From positions 1 to 33,976 of the forward strand of contig JAAYPX010000068.1 in NCBI GenBank assembly GCA_012519565.1: DNA of 33,976 bases. Reading direction: 5' to 3'. Below the pieces are notes generated by a model. That model saw only the letters and a list, made by a program, of their open reading frames with translations, was not told where the DNA came from and searched no databases. Numbering within the stretch: position 1 is the stretch's first letter; every line of letters starts with the position of its first letter. Made by a program: the position numbers and the translations under genes. Source of the DNA: Clostridiales bacterium. Its GTDB lineage: Bacteria; Bacillota; Clostridia; Lachnospirales; Lachnospiraceae. This document shows, in pieces, positions 7,899-17,867 of this stretch.

Positions 7899-8327
7899 AT
7901 GTTTATGGGTGAATTCGATCATACGATCGATGCAAAAGGAAGAATAATCATACCGGCAAAATTTAGGCAAGACCTGGGCGAACAATTTGTTCTGACCTTA
8001 GGTTTAGACGGTTGTCTTTTTGCATACCCTAATGATGAATGGCAAGTATTTATAGAAAAACTCAAAACTCTTCCAGGTACTAAGGAAGCTAGGAAATTAC
8101 AACGTTATTTTATGGCAGGTGCGGCTGCATGTGAAATTGATAAACAGGGAAGAATATTAATACCTGCAAAGTTAAGAACAGCGGCAGCACTGGAGAAGGA
8201 TATCGTATTTGTTGGAGTTCTAAATAAGATTGAAATTTGGAGCAAGCAGCGTTGGGATGAAAACAATGACTATGATGATGTAGATCAGATTGCAGAACAT
8301 ATGTCAGAATACGGTATAAGCTTTTAA
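7899..8327 (+). CDS. mraZ: Transcriptional regulator MraZ
   Basis: A 142-aa protein with two tandem AbrB-like swapped-hairpin domains. Each carries the DNA-contact signature: [13 protein letters not shown] (about 11-23) and [13 protein letters not shown] (about 81-93). MraZ oligomers bind box repeats before their own gene and regulate the dcw operon. The start is ATG 7899, 8 nt after AAGAAGGTG and giving the family-typical [15 protein letters not shown]. An in-frame TTG at 7893 lies too close to the SD. It is the first gene of the cluster, 10 bp before rsmH. Confidence 0.97.
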   Translation: MFMGEFDHTIDAKGRIIIPAKFRQDLGEQFVLTLGLDGCLFAYPNDEWQVFIEKLKTLPGTKEARKLQRYFMAGAAACEIDKQGRILIPAKLRTAAALEKDIVFVGVLNKIEIWSKQRWDENNDYDDVDQIAEHMSEYGISF

Positions 8328-8337
8328 AGGAGAAAAT

Positions 8338-9273
8338 ATGGTATTTGAACATAAATCAGTATTATTAGATGAAACTATAGAAAACCTGGATATTAAAGGG
8401 GACGGCATCTATGTAGACGGCACCTTAGGTGGTGGAGGTCATTCTTACTATATCGCATCCAAACTTATAAAGGGCAGATTGATCGGAATTGATCAGGATG
8501 AAGCTGCTATTACTGCCGCCGGCAACCGTTTAAAAGAATTTCAGGATAAGGTGACAATTGTCAGAAGTAACTATAAAGATATGAAGAATGTACTAAAGGA
8601 GCTTAATGTTACCCAAGTCGATGGAATTCTGCTGGATCTTGGTGTCTCCTCCTATCAATTAGATACTCCAGAAAGGGGATTTTCTTATAGGGAAGATGCT
8701 CCCTTAGATATGAGGATGGATTTAAGGCAGGAGAAAACTGCAAAAGATATCATCAATCAATATAGTGAGATGGAATTATACAGAGTCATAAGAGACTATG
8801 GAGAAGATAAATTTGCAAAAAATATTGCAAAACATATAGTACAGAATCGTAAGATAAAGCCTATTGAAACTACAGCTGAATTGACTGAAATTATTAAAGC
8901 AGCTATACCTATGAAATTCCGTGTGAGCACAGGACATCCAGCCAAAAGGACTTTTCAGGCAATTCGAATAGAACTTAACAGAGAACTTGAAGTCTTAAAG
9001 AATACATTAGAGGATATGGTGGACTTACTAGCCCCTGGTGGGAGATTGTGTATTATCACATTTCATTCCCTAGAGGATAGGATAGTTAAATCGTTTTTTA
9101 GAACTATCGAAAATCCTTGTACATGCCCACCAGATTTTCCGGTATGTGTATGTGGTAAAAAATCACTTGGCAAAAATATAACTAGAAAGCCTATACTTCC
9201 ATCCGATGAAGAATTGGCAAATAACAAAAGAGCTAAGAGTGCAAAACTTAGGGTATTCGAGAAAAGTAACTGA
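8338..9273 (+). CDS. rsmH: 16S rRNA (cytosine-1402-N4)-methyltransferase RsmH (MraW)
   Basis: A 311-aa SAM-dependent enzyme that methylates N4 of C1402 in the 30S P site. Visible motifs are HKSVLLDE, the SAM loop [67 protein letters not shown], and the catalytic region [14 protein letters not shown] Cys-rich run ([13 protein letters not shown]) near the C-terminus is usual in the family. SD AAAGGAG lies 6 nt before ATG 8338. It follows mraZ in the standard dcw order. Confidence 0.97.
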   Translation: MVFEHKSVLLDETIENLDIKGDGIYVDGTLGGGGHSYYIASKLIKGRLIGIDQDEAAITAAGNRLKEFQDKVTIVRSNYKDMKNVLKELNVTQVDGILLDLGVSSYQLDTPERGFSYREDAPLDMRMDLRQEKTAKDIINQYSEMELYRVIRDYGEDKFAKNIAKHIVQNRKIKPIETTAELTEIIKAAIPMKFRVSTGHPAKRTFQAIRIELNRELEVLKNTLEDMVDLLAPGGRLCIITFHSLEDRIVKSFFRTIENPCTCPPDFPVCVCGKKSLGKNITRKPILPSDEELANNKRAKSAKLRVFEKSN

Positions 9274-9344
9274 TAGTTATATGCATGTAGAGTACTAAAG
9301 GACAAGTTTAAAGGGAATAATGTCTTAAGGAGAGGGGCTTTGCC

Positions 9345-9824
9345 ATGGAAGCTAAAAGAAGAAGATATCAAATGAATAATTATGGGACAAGCTATATTGA
9401 CGGTAATACCGTTCGTAAGTTAAATGCATATCCTGTCAGAAGAGAGGAAGAGCATCAGGTCCCTGCACCTAGAAAGCGGGAGCAAAGACAGCCTAGAGCA
9501 ATATCTGGAATGGATTTTGCATCACTTTTAGTACTGGTTGCAGCAATTGCAGCAACTCTATTTGTATGCGTGGAATACTTAAATCTTAGATCCCAGGCCA
9601 ATCAAATGGATAAAGAGATACGGGCTATGGAGCAACAATTAACTAATATGATCAATGAAAATGAAGCAGCTTATAATCATATTAATCAAGCATATGACCT
9701 AGAGTATGTATATGAGATAGCAGTAGGAGAGCTGGGTATGGTTTATCCTAATAATAATCAAGTTATCACATATCAAAGAAGTCTAGAGGATTTTGTAAGG
9801 CAATATGCAGATATCCCTAAGTAA
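9345..9824 (+). CDS. ftsL: FtsL-type cell division protein
   Basis: A 159-aa bitopic membrane protein. A basic cytoplasmic N-terminus (about 1-60, with REEEHQVPAPRKREQRQPR) is followed by one hydrophobic helix (about 62-82) and a short extracellular coiled coil (SQANQMDKEIRAMEQQLTNM). FtsL forms the divisome complex with DivIB and DivIC that activates the SEDS/PBP pair. Sequence identity is weak in this family, so the call rests on topology and its place between rsmH and the division PBP. Start ATG 9345 follows AAGGAGAGGGG. The 234 bp to the next start are AT-rich with several TATAAT-like words but no convincing promoter. Confidence 0.8.
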   Translation: MEAKRRRYQMNNYGTSYIDGNTVRKLNAYPVRREEEHQVPAPRKREQRQPRAISGMDFASLLVLVAAIAATLFVCVEYLNLRSQANQMDKEIRAMEQQLTNMINENEAAYNHINQAYDLEYVYEIAVGELGMVYPNNNQVITYQRSLEDFVRQYADIPK

Positions 9825-10058
9825 TCATCTTAAATAAAGTCACAATTATTAGTTTTTCAGCTATTGAAATTTATAGAGATTACTTACACATTACATCAGG
9901 TTAATAACAATAATATAATAAATGAATATAGAAAACAGGTTATAAAAGCTCTTATAATGAGTTTGTAGATAAAGAGGTTATAATATACAGCGTATAAAAT
10001 ACAGACATTAAGTGTAGAAAGTATAGTATACATAGTATATAGAAAGTTGTGGTCACGG

Positions 10059-12017
10059 ATGGAAAAATCTAACAAAAAAACTATACGGAAGTTTAATACA
10101 CGAATGCAAGCAAGACTATTGCTTGTATTTTGTGTTATAACTCTATGTCTAATGGGACTAATAGGTAGGTTAATATATATAACCCAGACCGATGGCGAAC
10201 GGTATGCTAAGCAGGTACTATCCCGCCAATCCTATGTGAGTGCTATCATACCTTATCGAAGAGGAGAAATATTGGACCGCAATGGAGCAATTTTAGCTAG
10301 AAGTGAATTGCAATATAAACTAATTCTTGATCCAAAACGTATCCTTTCAGATGACGATTACTATGAGCCGACAGTGAAGGCTTTGATGGAGAAATTCAAC
10401 ATAGAAAAAGACACTATAGACTCCATACTACAGAATAGGCCCAATAGCCAATATGTGATAATGCAAAAGAATTTAACCTATGATGTAGTAAATGATTTTA
10501 AATTACATATGAAAGATGATAAAAATATACAGGGAGTCTGGTTTGAAGGTGAATATGTCAGATACTATCCCTATGAAACTTTAGCCAGTGATATTATTGG
10601 TTTTACCTCAGCAGATAATACTGGATACTGGGGGATAGAGGAGTACTATAATGAAGAACTTAATGGTACCAATGGAAGAGAATATGGATACTATGATTCT
10701 ACATTAAATATTGACAGAATAGTCAAGCAACCGGAACATGGCAACTCCATTATTAGTACCATTGATGCTAATATACAGAGAATAGTGCAAAAGCATATTA
10801 AAGAATTTAATGAAGAAATCGGTAGTAAAAATATCGGTGTTATTGTTATGAATCCCAATAATGGGGAAATCATAGCCATGGCATCCAATCAAGAATATGA
10901 TCTTAACAATCCCAGAGATCTTACAGTCTTATATAGCCAGGATGAAATTGATAGGATGACAGAAGAGGAGAAGCTGGAAGCTTTATATAGGCTTTGGAAA
11001 AATGATATAATTAGCGAAAGTTATGAACCGGGTTCAACCTTTAAACCCTTTACGATAGCGGCTGGCCTTGAGGAAGCTTTGATATCAGATTCTTCTACAT
11101 TTATCTGTGATGGAGGGGAACATATAGGTGGCCATAAGATAAGGTGTAGTAATAGAGTTGGTCATGGTGAATTAACCTTGGCTCAATCACTGATGAGATC
11201 CTGTAATGATGCTTTAATGCATATTGCTGAGTTGCAAGGAAGAGATATATTCTATAAATATCAGACAAGCTTTGGCTTTGGTGAAAAAACCGGCATCGAT
11301 CTTCCAGGGGAAACCACAGGTATCTTAATATCATTGAATAATCTTAATAAAACAGAGCTGGCTACCAGCAGTTTTGGACAAAGTTTCACGGTTTCCATGC
11401 TTCAATTGGCATCAGCCTATTCCTCTGCAGTAAATGGTGGCTATCTATATAAACCCCATGTAGTAAAGCAGATTATTAATGATAAGGGAGCGACTGTTAA
11501 GACCATAGATAAAACACTGATTAGACAAACTATATCTGAACAAACATCAAAATTAATTCAAGAATATCTTTATCAGACAGTTGAAGCGGGTACCGCAAAA
11601 TGGGCACAGGTTGAAGGTTATGCAATCGGTGGTAAAACTGGAACAGCCCAAAAGATTCCTAGGTCTGAGAAAAAATATATAGTATCATTTATAGGTTCAG
11701 TACCAGCGATTAACCCGGAAGTTGTATTCTTGGTGGTCATTGATGAAGCTGAAAATGTTGTAAGGCAAGATGACAGTTCTATAGCTACCAAATTTGCCAG
11801 TAAGGTGTTAAAAGAGATTTTACCTGCCTTAGGTATCTATCCTGAGGGACCGATAGATTATCTGCTACCAGGATTAGAGGATTATGAAAATCAGGATTCG
11901 ATAGATGAATTAGATTTTAACGTCCTTGATGATGAAGATGAGGTTCAGACTGAAACTGAAGATGGGGAAGTCCAGGCTGATGAAGATGAGGAGGAAGATC
12001 AGGCTGAAACTGAATAA
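10059..12017 (+). CDS. pbpB: Class B penicillin-binding protein, division type (PBP2B/FtsI)
   Basis: A 652-aa transpeptidase that cross-links septal peptidoglycan. A cytoplasmic N-terminus is followed by one membrane helix (about 20-42), a dimerisation domain beginning near RGEILDRNGAILA, and the transpeptidase domain with all three active-site motifs: S326-TFK, S381-CN and K526-TG. It has no PASTA domain. The last 50 or so residues are extremely acidic (Asp/Glu-rich, EDEVQTETEDGEVQADEDEE). The order ftsL-pbp-spoVD matches ftsL-pbpB-spoVD in B. subtilis, which favours the division role. The start ATG 10059 has only a weak SD (AGAAAG, 12 nt); TTG 10047 is in frame but worse placed. Confidence 0.85.
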   Translation: MEKSNKKTIRKFNTRMQARLLLVFCVITLCLMGLIGRLIYITQTDGERYAKQVLSRQSYVSAIIPYRRGEILDRNGAILARSELQYKLILDPKRILSDDDYYEPTVKALMEKFNIEKDTIDSILQNRPNSQYVIMQKNLTYDVVNDFKLHMKDDKNIQGVWFEGEYVRYYPYETLASDIIGFTSADNTGYWGIEEYYNEELNGTNGREYGYYDSTLNIDRIVKQPEHGNSIISTIDANIQRIVQKHIKEFNEEIGSKNIGVIVMNPNNGEIIAMASNQEYDLNNPRDLTVLYSQDEIDRMTEEEKLEALYRLWKNDIISESYEPGSTFKPFTIAAGLEEALISDSSTFICDGGEHIGGHKIRCSNRVGHGELTLAQSLMRSCNDALMHIAELQGRDIFYKYQTSFGFGEKTGIDLPGETTGILISLNNLNKTELATSSFGQSFTVSMLQLASAYSSAVNGGYLYKPHVVKQIINDKGATVKTIDKTLIRQTISEQTSKLIQEYLYQTVEAGTAKWAQVEGYAIGGKTGTAQKIPRSEKKYIVSFIGSVPAINPEVVFLVVIDEAENVVRQDDSSIATKFASKVLKEILPALGIYPEGPIDYLLPGLEDYENQDSIDELDFNVLDDEDEVQTETEDGEVQADEDEEEDQAETE

Positions 12018-12117
12018 GAAAGAATGGTATACTGGCCATCATAAATCTGTAAAATGGTTATAAACTGTGATTGTTTGTAATAAAATAAAACGATAAGATA
12101 AACAAGGCTATGATATT

Positions 12118-14067
12118 ATGACCAGAAACAGAACCTATAATAGAAGAAATGTATTAATAATTGTTTTAATTATTATGCTAGCTGCCTTAGGTTTAATTGT
12201 TAGATTAGGATATTTGATGATATTAAAATCAGAAGAATATTCAGCCAAAGCTACGGCCCTTCATGAAAGAGAACGGGCTATAAAAGCAGAACGAGGCAGT
12301 ATCTATGACAGAAATGGTATTGAAATAGCAACAAATAAGCCAGTATGTACCATATCAGTAATCCATAGTCAGATTAAAGATCCTGAGAGAGTTATTGAGG
12401 TTTTGTCTAAGGAATTGGGTATCGGTGAGGAAACTATTAGAAAGAGGGTTGAAAAAGTTTCATCCATAGAGCGTATCAGGTCCAATGTAGATAAAACTAT
12501 TGCCGATAGAATCCGCGAATATGATCTAGATGGGGTAATGGTGGATGAGGATTATAAGCGATATTATCCCTATGACAGTTTAGCCAGTAAGGTAATCGGT
12601 TTTACCGGTAGTGACAATCAAGGTATTATTGGCCTTGAAGTCAAATATGACAATTATCTTAAGGGGATTGATGGAACAATCTTGACCTTGACTACAGCTT
12701 ATGGTGTGGAAATACCTAATGCTGCTGAAGATCGGATAGAACCTCAACCAGGCAATGACTTATATTTAAGCTTAGATGTTAATATACAAAAATATGCAGA
12801 ACAAGCTGCATTAAAGGTAATGGAAGCAAAAGAAGCTAATAATGTTAAACTAATTGTCATGAATCCTCAAAATGGCGAAATATATGCCATGGTTAATGTA
12901 CCAGAGTTTAACTTAAATGATCCTTATACATTAATAGATGAAATAGCAAAAGAATATGAAGGGGTTACCCTTAGCCAAGATCAGCAGACAGAATTGCTAA
13001 ATCAAATGTGGAGAAATGCCAACATCAGTGATACCTACGAGCCCGGTTCTACATTTAAGATTGTAACAGCAACTGCTGCTTTGGAAGAGGGACTTGTTAA
13101 ATTGACTGATAGTTTCTTCTGCCCAGGATATAAAAGGGTAGAAGATCGTATAATACGATGTCACAAAGCAGGAGGCCATGGCAGTCAATCCTTCATCGAT
13201 GGCATAAAGAACTCATGTAATCCTGTCTTTATGGAATTAGGGGCTAGATTAGGTGTAGAGAAGACTTATGAATATTATAAGAAACTAGGGCTATTTAGCA
13301 AAACCGGAATTGACCTTCCTGGGGAGGCCAACTCTATTATGCACAAGATGGATAATATTAAGGCAGTGGAATTAGCTACAATGTCTTTTGGTCAATCATT
13401 TCAGATCACACCACTGCAACTTCTGGCTGCAACCAGTGCTATAATTAATGGAGGGAATCTGGTTACACCCCATTTAGGTGTTGAAATAAAAGCCCCAGAT
13501 GGTAGAATTGTTAAGACACTAAAGTATGAAACAACCCAAGCTGTGGTATCCAAGGAAACCTCAGAAGTTATGAAGGAGCTTCTGGAGGCGGTTGTATCTG
13601 ATGGTACAGGCAAGAGGGCTTATATACCAGGTTTTCATGTGGGAGGAAAAACTGCCACTTCCGAGAAGCTGCCCCGCAGTGCCAATAAGTACATTTCCTC
13701 ATTTATTGGATTTGCACCAGCATACGATCCACAAGTAATAGCCTTGGTTTTGATTGATGAGCCAGTGGGTATCTATTATGGTGGAACAGTGGCAGCTCCG
13801 GTGATATCAGAGTTATTTAGCAATATACTACCCTATCTAGGTGTAGAAGAAAAATATAGTGAGGATGAACTGAAGGAATATAAGGTAGGGTCATTCCAGG
13901 TGCCTAATTTTATTGGCATGACTAAGAAAGAAGCAAAAGAGTTGCTTAAGGCATATGACTTTGATGAATTATATGAATTGGGAGAAGGAGAGCATGTAAC
14001 AGAGCAGTTCCCACTACCAGGAGAAACAGTAAATATAAATAGTGACATTGTTTTATACTTTAATTAA
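12118..14067 (+). CDS. spoVD: Class B PBP with one PASTA domain, SpoVD-like
   Basis: A 649-aa transpeptidase with one membrane helix (about 11-32), a dimerisation domain (RGSIYDRNGIEIA), and a transpeptidase domain with S311-TFK and S366-CN. The third motif reads K511-T512-A513 instead of the usual K-T-G. A single PASTA domain (about 594-649, from FQVPNFIGMTKKEAKELL) ends the protein, as in SpoVD of B. subtilis (about 645 aa), which builds spore cortex. It is second of two tandem PBPs, just before mraY. SpoVD versus a second division PBP cannot be settled from sequence alone. Confidence 0.8.
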   Translation: MTRNRTYNRRNVLIIVLIIMLAALGLIVRLGYLMILKSEEYSAKATALHERERAIKAERGSIYDRNGIEIATNKPVCTISVIHSQIKDPERVIEVLSKELGIGEETIRKRVEKVSSIERIRSNVDKTIADRIREYDLDGVMVDEDYKRYYPYDSLASKVIGFTGSDNQGIIGLEVKYDNYLKGIDGTILTLTTAYGVEIPNAAEDRIEPQPGNDLYLSLDVNIQKYAEQAALKVMEAKEANNVKLIVMNPQNGEIYAMVNVPEFNLNDPYTLIDEIAKEYEGVTLSQDQQTELLNQMWRNANISDTYEPGSTFKIVTATAALEEGLVKLTDSFFCPGYKRVEDRIIRCHKAGGHGSQSFIDGIKNSCNPVFMELGARLGVEKTYEYYKKLGLFSKTGIDLPGEANSIMHKMDNIKAVELATMSFGQSFQITPLQLLAATSAIINGGNLVTPHLGVEIKAPDGRIVKTLKYETTQAVVSKETSEVMKELLEAVVSDGTGKRAYIPGFHVGGKTATSEKLPRSANKYISSFIGFAPAYDPQVIALVLIDEPVGIYYGGTVAAPVISELFSNILPYLGVEEKYSEDELKEYKVGSFQVPNFIGMTKKEAKELLKAYDFDELYELGEGEHVTEQFPLPGETVNINSDIVLYFN

Positions 14068-14168
14068 TATTGTTATTTATAAGGTTATAAAGTATAATAG
14101 CTAAGTTAATAATAAATATTATAATTACACATAAGAATATGCCCGTGCAGGGGCGGATAGGAGTCAAC

Positions 14169-15137
14169 ATGGAAAATTCTGAATTAACAGTAATATTGCC
14201 TTGCATTATATCATTTGTTGTTTGCGTGATACTTTGTCCATTATTAATACCGTTTTTAAAGAAATTAAAATTTGGACAGTATGTAAGAGAGGAAGGGCCA
14301 CAGAGCCATTTAAAGAAAACTGGTACACCTACAATGGGAGGCATCGTTATTGTACTCAGTATTGTTATTACCTCATTATTTTATATTAAGGACAATACAG
14401 ATATGATAGCAGTTCTCTTTGCCACTGTAGGTTTTGGTATCATTGGATTTATGGATGATTACATAAAAGTGGTAATGAAGCGTTCTCTGGGACTTAGAGC
14501 ATGGCAGAAGCTTTTGGGTCAAATATTGGTTACAGCTATTTTTGGCTATTATCTGATTAATTTCACAGATGTAGCTACAACCATGTTAATTCCCTTTTCC
14601 GGTGGTAAATATCTGGATATATCTTATTTATTCCTTCCTATGCTTTTCTTGGTTATGCTAGGAACTGTTAACGGATCCAATTTTACTGATGGTTTAGATG
14701 GACTGGAATCCAGCGTGACTGTATTAATTGCAACATTTTTTACAGTGGTAGCCATAGGGATTAACAGTAGTATATCCCCGATTACAGGAGCAGTGGCGGG
14801 AAGTCTTTTAGCCTTCCTTCTATACAATGTTTATCCTGCTAAGGTGTTTATGGGAGATACGGGTTCCTTAGCTTTAGGTGGCTTTGTAGCAGCTTCAGCA
14901 TATATGTTGCAGATGCCTTTGTTTATTCCTATGGTGGCCTTTATTTATCTGGCCGAAGTAATATCTGTAATACTCCAGGTTGCCTATTTTAAATTAACTG
15001 GAGGAAAGAGATTATTTAAAATGGCGCCCATTCATCATCATTTTGAACTAATGGGCTGGTCAGAAACTAGGATTGTAGCAGTCTTTTCAGTTGTTACAGC
15101 TATTCTATGTTTGATTGCCTTGATGGGTATTAACTAA
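14169..15137 (+). CDS. mraY: Phospho-MurNAc-pentapeptide transferase (lipid I synthase)
   Basis: A 322-aa polytopic membrane enzyme that links UDP-MurNAc-pentapeptide to undecaprenyl phosphate, forming lipid I. About ten hydrophobic helices. Motifs are GTPTMGGIVIVL, GFMDDYIKV (catalytic Asp pair), NFTDGLDGL, VFMGDTGSLALGG, and the HHH motif in MAPIHHHFELMGWSE. The start ATG 14169 lies 6 nt after GATAGGAG. An in-frame ATG at 14139 would add 10 residues but has no SD. The gene is followed by murD after 18 bp. Confidence 0.97.
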   Translation: MENSELTVILPCIISFVVCVILCPLLIPFLKKLKFGQYVREEGPQSHLKKTGTPTMGGIVIVLSIVITSLFYIKDNTDMIAVLFATVGFGIIGFMDDYIKVVMKRSLGLRAWQKLLGQILVTAIFGYYLINFTDVATTMLIPFSGGKYLDISYLFLPMLFLVMLGTVNGSNFTDGLDGLESSVTVLIATFFTVVAIGINSSISPITGAVAGSLLAFLLYNVYPAKVFMGDTGSLALGGFVAASAYMLQMPLFIPMVAFIYLAEVISVILQVAYFKLTGGKRLFKMAPIHHHFELMGWSETRIVAVFSVVTAILCLIALMGIN

Positions 15138-15155
15138 TGGAAGTGAGGAAAATAT

Positions 15156-16529
15156 ATGCTTCTGAAAGATAGAGAAGTATTGGTGTTTGGAGCTGGTAAG
15201 AGCGGTATATCTGCTACAAGACTTCTTCAAAAACAGGGCTCTAAAGTGGTCTTATATGATTCTAATTCAAAAGTTACTATAGATAGTATAAAAGAGAAGA
15301 TAGCTATAGATCAGAAGTTTGAATTGCTTATAGGTGAACTGCCAGATAAACTGATTGATACAATTGATTTATTAGTTTTAAGCCCTGGAATACCTACAGA
15401 TATTATTGAAGTCAAAAAAATCATAGCAAGAAAGATACCTGTTTGGGGAGAAGTGGAATTAGCTTATCATTTTTCCCAGGGGAAAATTATAGGTATAACA
15501 GGTACCAATGGTAAGACTACCACCACTTCCTTAGTAGGTGATATTATGAAGGCACACTTTGCTGAAGTATTCGTAGTCGGGAATATAGGCAATCCTTATA
15601 CGGACTATGCCTTAGAGACTACTGAAAATTCAGTCATTGTTGCAGAACTTAGTAGTTTTCAATTGGAATCCATTGTAGATTTCAAACCAGACATCAGTGT
15701 TATATTAAATATCACACAGGATCACTTAAATAGACATCATACCATGGAGAACTATATTCAGGCGAAACTGAATATAACTAAGAAACAGACTCAGGATGAG
15801 CTTTGCATCCTAAATTATGATGATAAGATACTCCAGGATGTGGCTAAGGACTTAAGTACAAAAGTAATGTTCTTTAGCATTTCCACTGCATTAAGAGATG
15901 GAATATATCTGGATGGTGAGGATATTATATATTCAAGCCAAGGAGAGACTTATGAAATCTGTAATATTAATGAACTGCGGATCCTTGGCAAACATAATTA
16001 TGAAAATGTAATGGCTGCCGTAGGTATTGCCATTGCCATGGGGGTTCCCTTGGACTGTATCAGTAAAGCAGTTAAAGAGTTTAGGGCGGTGGAGCATCGT
16101 ATAGAATATGTTGAAACCATCAATGGGGTAACCTATTACAATGATTCTAAGGGGACAAATCCCGATGCTTCAATTAAAGCTGTAGAAGCGATGAAGTCAC
16201 CGACCATATTGATAGGTGGAGGATATGATAAGCAAATAGAGTTTGATGAATGGATTGAATCCTTTCAGAATAAAATTAAATGCTTAATATTGTTAGGAGA
16301 TACCAGGGAGAAGATTGCTCAAACAGCAAAGCGCCATGGATTTACCAATATAATTATGGTGGATAGCCTAAAGGAAGCGGTGAGAGTTAGTGCCTTAAAG
16401 GCAGAAGCAGGGGATGCCGTATTGCTATCACCGGCCTGCGCTAGTTTTGATATGTTTGAAAGTTATGAAGAACGGGGAAGATTGTTTAAAGAATATGTTA
16501 GGGAAATGATATCTATTAAGTCACTGTAG
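15156..16529 (+). CDS. murD: UDP-N-acetylmuramoylalanine--D-glutamate ligase
   Basis: A 457-aa cytoplasmic Mur ligase that adds D-Glu to UDP-MurNAc-L-Ala with ATP hydrolysis. The N-terminal domain starts with VLVFGAGKSGISATRLL (UDP binding), the central ATPase has GITGTNGKTTTTSL, and family residues continue with AELSSFQLE, NITQDHLNRH, and YYNDSKGTNPDAS. The C-terminal part contains GGGYDKQIEFDEW and LLSPACASFDMFESYEERG. It lies 18 bp after mraY and 32 bp before ftsW. murE, which in B. subtilis lies before mraY, is absent here. Confidence 0.97.
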   Translation: MLLKDREVLVFGAGKSGISATRLLQKQGSKVVLYDSNSKVTIDSIKEKIAIDQKFELLIGELPDKLIDTIDLLVLSPGIPTDIIEVKKIIARKIPVWGEVELAYHFSQGKIIGITGTNGKTTTTSLVGDIMKAHFAEVFVVGNIGNPYTDYALETTENSVIVAELSSFQLESIVDFKPDISVILNITQDHLNRHHTMENYIQAKLNITKKQTQDELCILNYDDKILQDVAKDLSTKVMFFSISTALRDGIYLDGEDIIYSSQGETYEICNINELRILGKHNYENVMAAVGIAIAMGVPLDCISKAVKEFRAVEHRIEYVETINGVTYYNDSKGTNPDASIKAVEAMKSPTILIGGGYDKQIEFDEWIESFQNKIKCLILLGDTREKIAQTAKRHGFTNIIMVDSLKEAVRVSALKAEAGDAVLLSPACASFDMFESYEERGRLFKEYVREMISIKSL

Positions 16530-16561
16530 GAATTGTTTCTATGAATCAGGAGTGTTGATAT

Positions 16562-17701
16562 ATGGCTAGAACAGCAGGTGAAACTAAAAATAGGAAAATG
16601 CATAGCTATTATGACTATAGTTTATTATTTCTCATACTATTTCTGGTATGTTTTGGATTAGTCATGATATATAGTACCAGTTCCTATAATGCACAGAGAA
16701 TGCTTGGTAATGCCAGTTATTACTTAGAACGTCAAGCATTACTGGGAGGAGCAGGTATTTTAATTATGCTGTTCGTCTCTAAGATGGATTATCGGATATA
16801 CATACGAAAGCTTCCTATTATAAGGCTAAGACCAGTTACTATACTTTATTTTATTTGTATTGGATTACAGATCTATGTTTTAATATTTGGTGATGTTATC
16901 AATGGTGCAAAAAGATGGATTGATCTAGGATTTTTTAGCTTTCAACCCTCCGAACTCACGAAGGTAGCAGTTATACTGTTTACATCATATATAGTAAATC
17001 TAGCACCCAGAAGATTAGATAAGTTTGCTGGTTTTATACGGGTTGTGGTCTTTATCATGCCCCTTCTTGCTCTAATTGTTATAGAAAACTTCTCTACTGC
17101 CTTGGTAGTAGGTGTAATAATGGTAGCAATATGTTTTGTTGCTAGTAAAAAGAAAGCTTACTTTATATTCTCTGGTATATTGTTGCTAACAATTGGTGCA
17201 GTGTTTATTATTTTATTTCCATATCGAATGGAGCGTCTAGAGGTATGGCGCAATGTCGAAACCCATGACAAGGGTTACCAAATTCTCCAAGGGCTTTATG
17301 CAATCGCAAGAGGTGGTGTATTTGGCAAAGGCTTAGGAGAAAGTATTCAAAAACTGGGATTTATACCAGAATCCCATAACGACATGATTTTCTCAGTAGT
17401 ATGCGAGGAATTGGGTTTATTTGGAGCCATTGCCTTAATACTTTTATTTATCTTATTAATATGGCGTATTTTTATCATTGCTATCAATGCGCCGGATTTA
17501 TATGGCGGTTTAATAGCGACTGGGGTATTGGCCCATATAGCAGTACAGGTATTAATAAATATAGCAGTTGTTACTAACACGATTCCTTCAACCGGTATAC
17601 CACTGCCATTTATCAGTTATGGAGGAAGTGCTATTATGGTACTCTTGTTTGAAATGGGGATTGTACTTAGTATATCCAACCAGATAAAAGGGGATATATA
17701 A
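16562..17701 (+). CDS. ftsW: SEDS-family peptidoglycan polymerase FtsW/SpoVE
   Basis: A 379-aa polytopic membrane protein with about ten helices. SEDS proteins polymerise glycan strands from lipid II and work with a class B PBP. Typical sequences are GLVMIYSTSSYNA at the end of helix 1, GAKRWIDLGFFSFQPSELTK, a large extracellular loop with KGYQILQGLYAIARGGVFGKGLGES, SHNDMIFSVVCEELG, and the C-terminal STGIPLPFISYGGSA. The position after murD is that of spoVE in B. subtilis and of ftsW elsewhere. With two class B PBPs in the same cluster it may serve division, sporulation or both. Confidence 0.92.
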   Translation: MARTAGETKNRKMHSYYDYSLLFLILFLVCFGLVMIYSTSSYNAQRMLGNASYYLERQALLGGAGILIMLFVSKMDYRIYIRKLPIIRLRPVTILYFICIGLQIYVLIFGDVINGAKRWIDLGFFSFQPSELTKVAVILFTSYIVNLAPRRLDKFAGFIRVVVFIMPLLALIVIENFSTALVVGVIMVAICFVASKKKAYFIFSGILLLTIGAVFIILFPYRMERLEVWRNVETHDKGYQILQGLYAIARGGVFGKGLGESIQKLGFIPESHNDMIFSVVCEELGLFGAIALILLFILLIWRIFIIAINAPDLYGGLIATGVLAHIAVQVLINIAVVTNTIPSTGIPLPFISYGGSAIMVLLFEMGIVLSISNQIKGDI

Positions 17702-17710
17702 TGTTTAATA

Positions 17711-17775
17711 CAGCCCATTCCAAATAAGTGAGATCGCTTGTTCGGACAATTGTTCAATGAGTAGAATATGGGCTG
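17711..17775 (+). repeat. Inverted repeat between ftsW and murA
   Basis: CAGCCCAT (17711-17718) pairs perfectly with ATGGGCTG (17768-17775), with further weak pairing just inside. The loop contains the palindrome ACAATTGT. No T-tract follows, so it is not a standard terminator. It lies 92 bp before the murA start and might affect read-through or mRNA processing. Confidence 0.4.
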
Positions 17776-17867
17776 AATATAACATTATAAGTAATAAATA
17801 CAAATTCACGGGGACAAATAGGAGTTCATATAGTATAGTATATTTCCGATTTTGTCTGAGGTGTGCT

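Noticed and set aside
9825-10058. Promoter within the ftsL-pbpB gap
   Set aside because: Several TATAAT-like words occur, but none has a -35 element at a usable distance; the DNA is simply AT-rich.
17757-17867. N-terminal extension of MurA to the first in-frame ATG
   Set aside because: No SD before 17757, no MurA-like sequence in the extra 37 residues, and GAGGTG precedes ATG 17868 where the conserved N-terminus begins.
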